A DNA stretch of 64,000 bases, taken from CAZUDO01 sp964618895. GTDB taxonomy: Bacteria; Desulfobacterota; Binatia; DP-6. Made by a program: the position numbers and the translations under genes. Under the pieces are notes generated by a model. The model saw nothing but the letters and a program-made list of their open reading frames with translations, was not told the origin of the DNA and searched no databases. Shown in pieces: positions 60,957 through 64,000 of this stretch. The stretch spans positions 1-64,000 of the forward strand of contig CAZUDO010000122.1 of assembly GCA_964618895.1 (NCBI GenBank), given 5' to 3'. Position 1 is the stretch's first letter, and the number at the start of each line of letters is the position of its first letter.

Positions 60957-62054
60957 ATGCCAATCGCCCTCGCCGACCGTCCCGCCCCGCTCGCCACCGC
61001 GCGCGTCTGGGTCTTGCACCTGCTCTGCTTCGTCCTCCCCCTCACCTGCGTCGGCTTCCTCACCACGGCGCCGCATTCGCCGCTGGGATCTCTGGCCTGG
61101 CTTCTGGTGCTCGCGGGCTCGGTGTGGGCGGACATGCGGAGTCCGGCCGAGCAGCGGCAACCGGTGCCGACGCTCCCCGGCTGGCCCTTCGACGCCGTGC
61201 TCTATGTGCTGGCAGCGCTGCAGCTGCTGGTCGTCGCCACCCTCGTCCGTATGGTCGTGGTGTACGGCTTCTGGCACGTCGACACGCTGGTCGGCGTCCT
61301 GCTGATCGGCGTCAACGCCGGCTACTCGGGCATCGTAGTCGCCCACGAGCTGATCCACCGCGCGCAGCTCCACTTCCAGCTCCTCGGGCGCCTGCTCCTC
61401 TGCTCGGTCCTCTACGAACACTTCTTCACCGAACACATCCGCGGCCACCACTCGCGCGTCGGGACGCGCGAGGACCCGGCGACGGCCCGTTTCGGCGAGC
61501 ACGCCCTCCGCTTCCTGGGCCGAACCGTACCACAGCAGTTCCGGAGCGCCTGGCGTCTCGAAGCCAAGCGTCTCGGTGACGAGACCATGCGCTGGTGGGA
61601 TGCCCGCCTGCTCCGGAGCCGCGTCGTGCACGGCCTGGCGGTCGAGTGGGGCGTGGCCCTCGCCATCCTGGCGACGCTCGGGGTCGGGCCCTTCGTCGCC
61701 TATGCCCTGCAGGCCCTGATCGCGATCCGGCTGCTGGAAGCCGTCAACTACTTCGAGCACTGGGGCCTCGCCCGCACCGGCAAGCGCGTCCGCACGATCG
61801 ACTCGTGGGACACCGATTCCTGGTTCACCCTCTACACGCTGGTCGGGCTCTCACGCCACGCCGACCATCACGCGCACGCGTCGCGGCCCTACCAGCAGCT
61901 CCGCTTCGTCGAGGACAGCCCGACGCTGCCCTATGGGTACTTCGGATCGGCCGTGATGGCGATCTTCCGCAACGCCACCTTCCGCACGCGGCTGGAGGCG
62001 GAGCTGCGCCGCCGCCGGCTCGGCCCGTTTGCGACCGACGCCGAAGCCGCGTGA
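60957..62054 (+). CDS. alkB: AlkB-type alkane 1-monooxygenase
   Basis: 365 residues, six predicted membrane helices. All histidine boxes of the diiron membrane hydroxylases are present: HELIH (130-134), EHIRGHH (159-165), NYFEHWG (264-270) and SRHADHHAHASRPYQQL (from 299). It hydroxylates medium-chain alkanes using rubredoxin electrons. No rubredoxin or rubredoxin reductase gene is adjacent. GGAG precedes the ATG by about 10 bases. It shares a control region with a TetR gene and is preceded by two operators. Confidence 0.95.
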   Translation: MPIALADRPAPLATARVWVLHLLCFVLPLTCVGFLTTAPHSPLGSLAWLLVLAGSVWADMRSPAEQRQPVPTLPGWPFDAVLYVLAALQLLVVATLVRMVVVYGFWHVDTLVGVLLIGVNAGYSGIVVAHELIHRAQLHFQLLGRLLLCSVLYEHFFTEHIRGHHSRVGTREDPATARFGEHALRFLGRTVPQQFRSAWRLEAKRLGDETMRWWDARLLRSRVVHGLAVEWGVALAILATLGVGPFVAYALQALIAIRLLEAVNYFEHWGLARTGKRVRTIDSWDTDSWFTLYTLVGLSRHADHHAHASRPYQQLRFVEDSPTLPYGYFGSAVMAIFRNATFRTRLEAELRRRRLGPFATDAEAA

Positions 62055-62106
62055 CGTGCGACGCGCTTGACTTCGCGACCGGTGCTTGGGAGGAGACGCC
62101 AACTCC

Positions 62107-62559
62107 ATGCGTCGAGAGGTCGAGCGGATGAGCGTAAAGGGCATGGGTGCGGCGCTGGTGAGCGCTGTCGTGGGAACGGCGGTCGTAGCGGCGTCCGGGC
62201 CGTTTGTCTACCCGCAGCGGGGGCAGGGCCAGCAGCAGCAGGATCAGGACCGCGCGGCATGTGACCGCTGGGCACGGTCTCAGACCGGTATCGACCCCAA
62301 CGCACCGCCGCCCTCCGAGGCCGGCCGGCATGCCGGCGGGACGGTCGGCGGCGCCGCACGCGGGGCCGCGGTCGGCGCGGCGGTCGGCGCCATCGCGGGC
62401 AATGCCGGCAAGGGTGCCGGCGCTGGAGCGGTCGTCGGAGGGGTCGCCGGGCGCCGCGGCAGCCGGCGGACCGAGCAGGCGGCCGTGGCGGAGACGCAGA
62501 ACACCTTCATGCGGGCCTTCGCCGCCTGCATGGAGGGCCGCGGGTACACCGTCCGATGA
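62107..62559 (+). CDS. Glycine-zipper envelope protein
   Basis: About 150 residues (ATG 62107; 62128 also possible) with an N-terminal export signal. The middle has the glycine-zipper pattern GGTVGGAARGAAVGAAVGAI then AGNAGKGAGAGAVVGG, followed by a conserved-looking tail with FAACMEGRGYTV. Such proteins insert into or span the outer membrane. It overlaps the DUF4136 lipoprotein gene by 4 bases. Confidence 0.72.
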   Translation: MRREVERMSVKGMGAALVSAVVGTAVVAASGPFVYPQRGQGQQQQDQDRAACDRWARSQTGIDPNAPPPSEAGRHAGGTVGGAARGAAVGAAVGAIAGNAGKGAGAGAVVGGVAGRRGSRRTEQAAVAETQNTFMRAFAACMEGRGYTVR

Positions 62560-63107
62560 CCATCACGATCGCCAGCCGAGTGGTGCTCGGGGTGCTCGGC
62601 AGCGCACTCGTCGCGTGCTCTCCCATTCAGGTGCGAACGGACTACGATCCGACGACGAACTTCTCGTCGCTGCGTACCTACGCCTGGCTACAGAAGCCGT
62701 CGGGCGCGCCGCGGGATCCGCGCATCGACAACGACCTGCTCGACTCGCGCGTCCGCGCCGCCGTCAACGAGGAACTGTACGCGCGGGGGTATCGGGAAGC
62801 GAGCGCATCGCCCGACTTCCGGGTGACCTATCACGTCATGGTGCAGCGGACGCTCGACGTTCAGGCTTTCCCGGTGAGCTACGGCTATGGGCTCGGGGCG
62901 TGGGGGCCGGCGACGACCGACGTACGCGTGTCGGAGTACGACGAAGGCACGCTGCTTCTGGACGTCGTCGGGGAACGCTCGAACGAGCTGCTCTGGCGTG
63001 GCTCGGCGCAGGCCCGGATCGATCCCGCCCGCAGCCCCGAGCAGCGGACCCGGCTGATCCAGGATGCGGTCCACGAGATGCTGGACCGCTTCCCCCCACC
63101 GCGCTAG
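62556..63107 (+). CDS. DUF4136-type lipoprotein
   Basis: 183 residues. Lipobox SALVAC (Cys21), then RTDYDPTTNFSSLRTYAWLQ, RVRAAVNEELYARGYREASA and SPDFRVTYHVM, which are the DUF4136 hallmarks. ELLWRGSAQARIDPARSPEQ completes the domain. The function of this family is unknown; it is an envelope protein coupled to the glycine-zipper gene. Confidence 0.85.
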   Translation: MTITIASRVVLGVLGSALVACSPIQVRTDYDPTTNFSSLRTYAWLQKPSGAPRDPRIDNDLLDSRVRAAVNEELYARGYREASASPDFRVTYHVMVQRTLDVQAFPVSYGYGLGAWGPATTDVRVSEYDEGTLLLDVVGERSNELLWRGSAQARIDPARSPEQRTRLIQDAVHEMLDRFPPPR

Positions 63108-63195
63108 CGGACGCCGCGGATCAACCCCGCGGACGCCGGTCGCGCGCGGAGGTCCCGGGTTGCCGCCCCCGGGGGGAGCCGCTACATAAACCCCG

Positions 63196-64000
<805 letters not shown>

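Overview
This is about 64 kb of very GC-rich DNA from a Gram-negative bacterium. It carries LPS assembly genes (kdsB, kdsA, kdsD, an LpxL-type acyltransferase, lptC-lptA-lptB), rpoN, lexA/recA and a twitching ATPase. The order kdsB-pyrG-kdsA-kdsD-lptCAB-rpoN-hpf-ptsN-hprK-rapZ-EIIA-HPr, together with cinA-thpR-recA...recX...alaS, resembles deltaproteobacterial (Desulfobacterota-like) genomes. The AlkB-type alkane hydroxylase, paired acyl-CoA dehydrogenases, high GC and many GTG starts would also suit an uncultivated lineage such as Binatota. That placement is inference; no rRNA or tRNA gene was recognised to test it.

Layout. (1) Positions 1-12 kb are an accessory, decay-rich region: an ATPase/TPR protein without its P-loop, a HATPase/STAS-like pair, two BrnT-type toxin-antitoxin loci (the second toxin broken by a 16-bp tandem duplication), a TauD fragment, a GFA-family remnant split by a small inverted-repeat element, a frameshifted nucleotidyltransferase-like gene, an intact persulfide dioxygenase-rhodanese fusion and a transporter. 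(2) 12-16.4 kb carries housekeeping and membrane genes (gluQ, an M50 protease, a D-2-hydroxyacid dehydrogenase). (3) 16.4-18.7 kb holds a compact RiPP locus: a secreted precursor ending in tandem W-x-N triplets, a radical SAM/SPASM maturase and an unidentified third gene, resembling GrrA/GrrM triceptide (three-residue cyclophane) systems. (4) 18.8-28.4 kb has secreted proteins, a stand-alone LigD 3'-phosphoesterase domain, an acyl-CoA dehydrogenase pair, an MDR dehydrogenase and a thioredoxin-TPR protein. (5) 28.8-41.2 kb is a tight block: CMP-Kdo synthesis, CTP synthase, lipid A acylation, Lpt transport, sigma-54, then the regulatory PTS. (6) 41.4-55.4 kb carries the SAM cycle (metK, ahcY), hemW, lexA, mltG, ruvX, an M23 peptidase, cysQ, a deoxyhypusine-synthase-like gene, pgpA, cinA and thpR. 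(7) 55.5-64 kb runs recA-pilT-recX to alaS (cut by the window end), with an inserted block of a secreted sugar dehydrogenase, tetR, alkB and small envelope proteins.

Many genes overlap by 1-17 bases, often as ATGA or GTGA, so most strings here are probably translationally coupled operons. Two related palindromic elements (8908-9115 and 47012-47262), each bounded by the same 11-bp-stem hairpin, lie between convergent genes and look like a dispersed repeat family of this genome. No CRISPR array, complete insertion sequence, integrase or prophage was seen.
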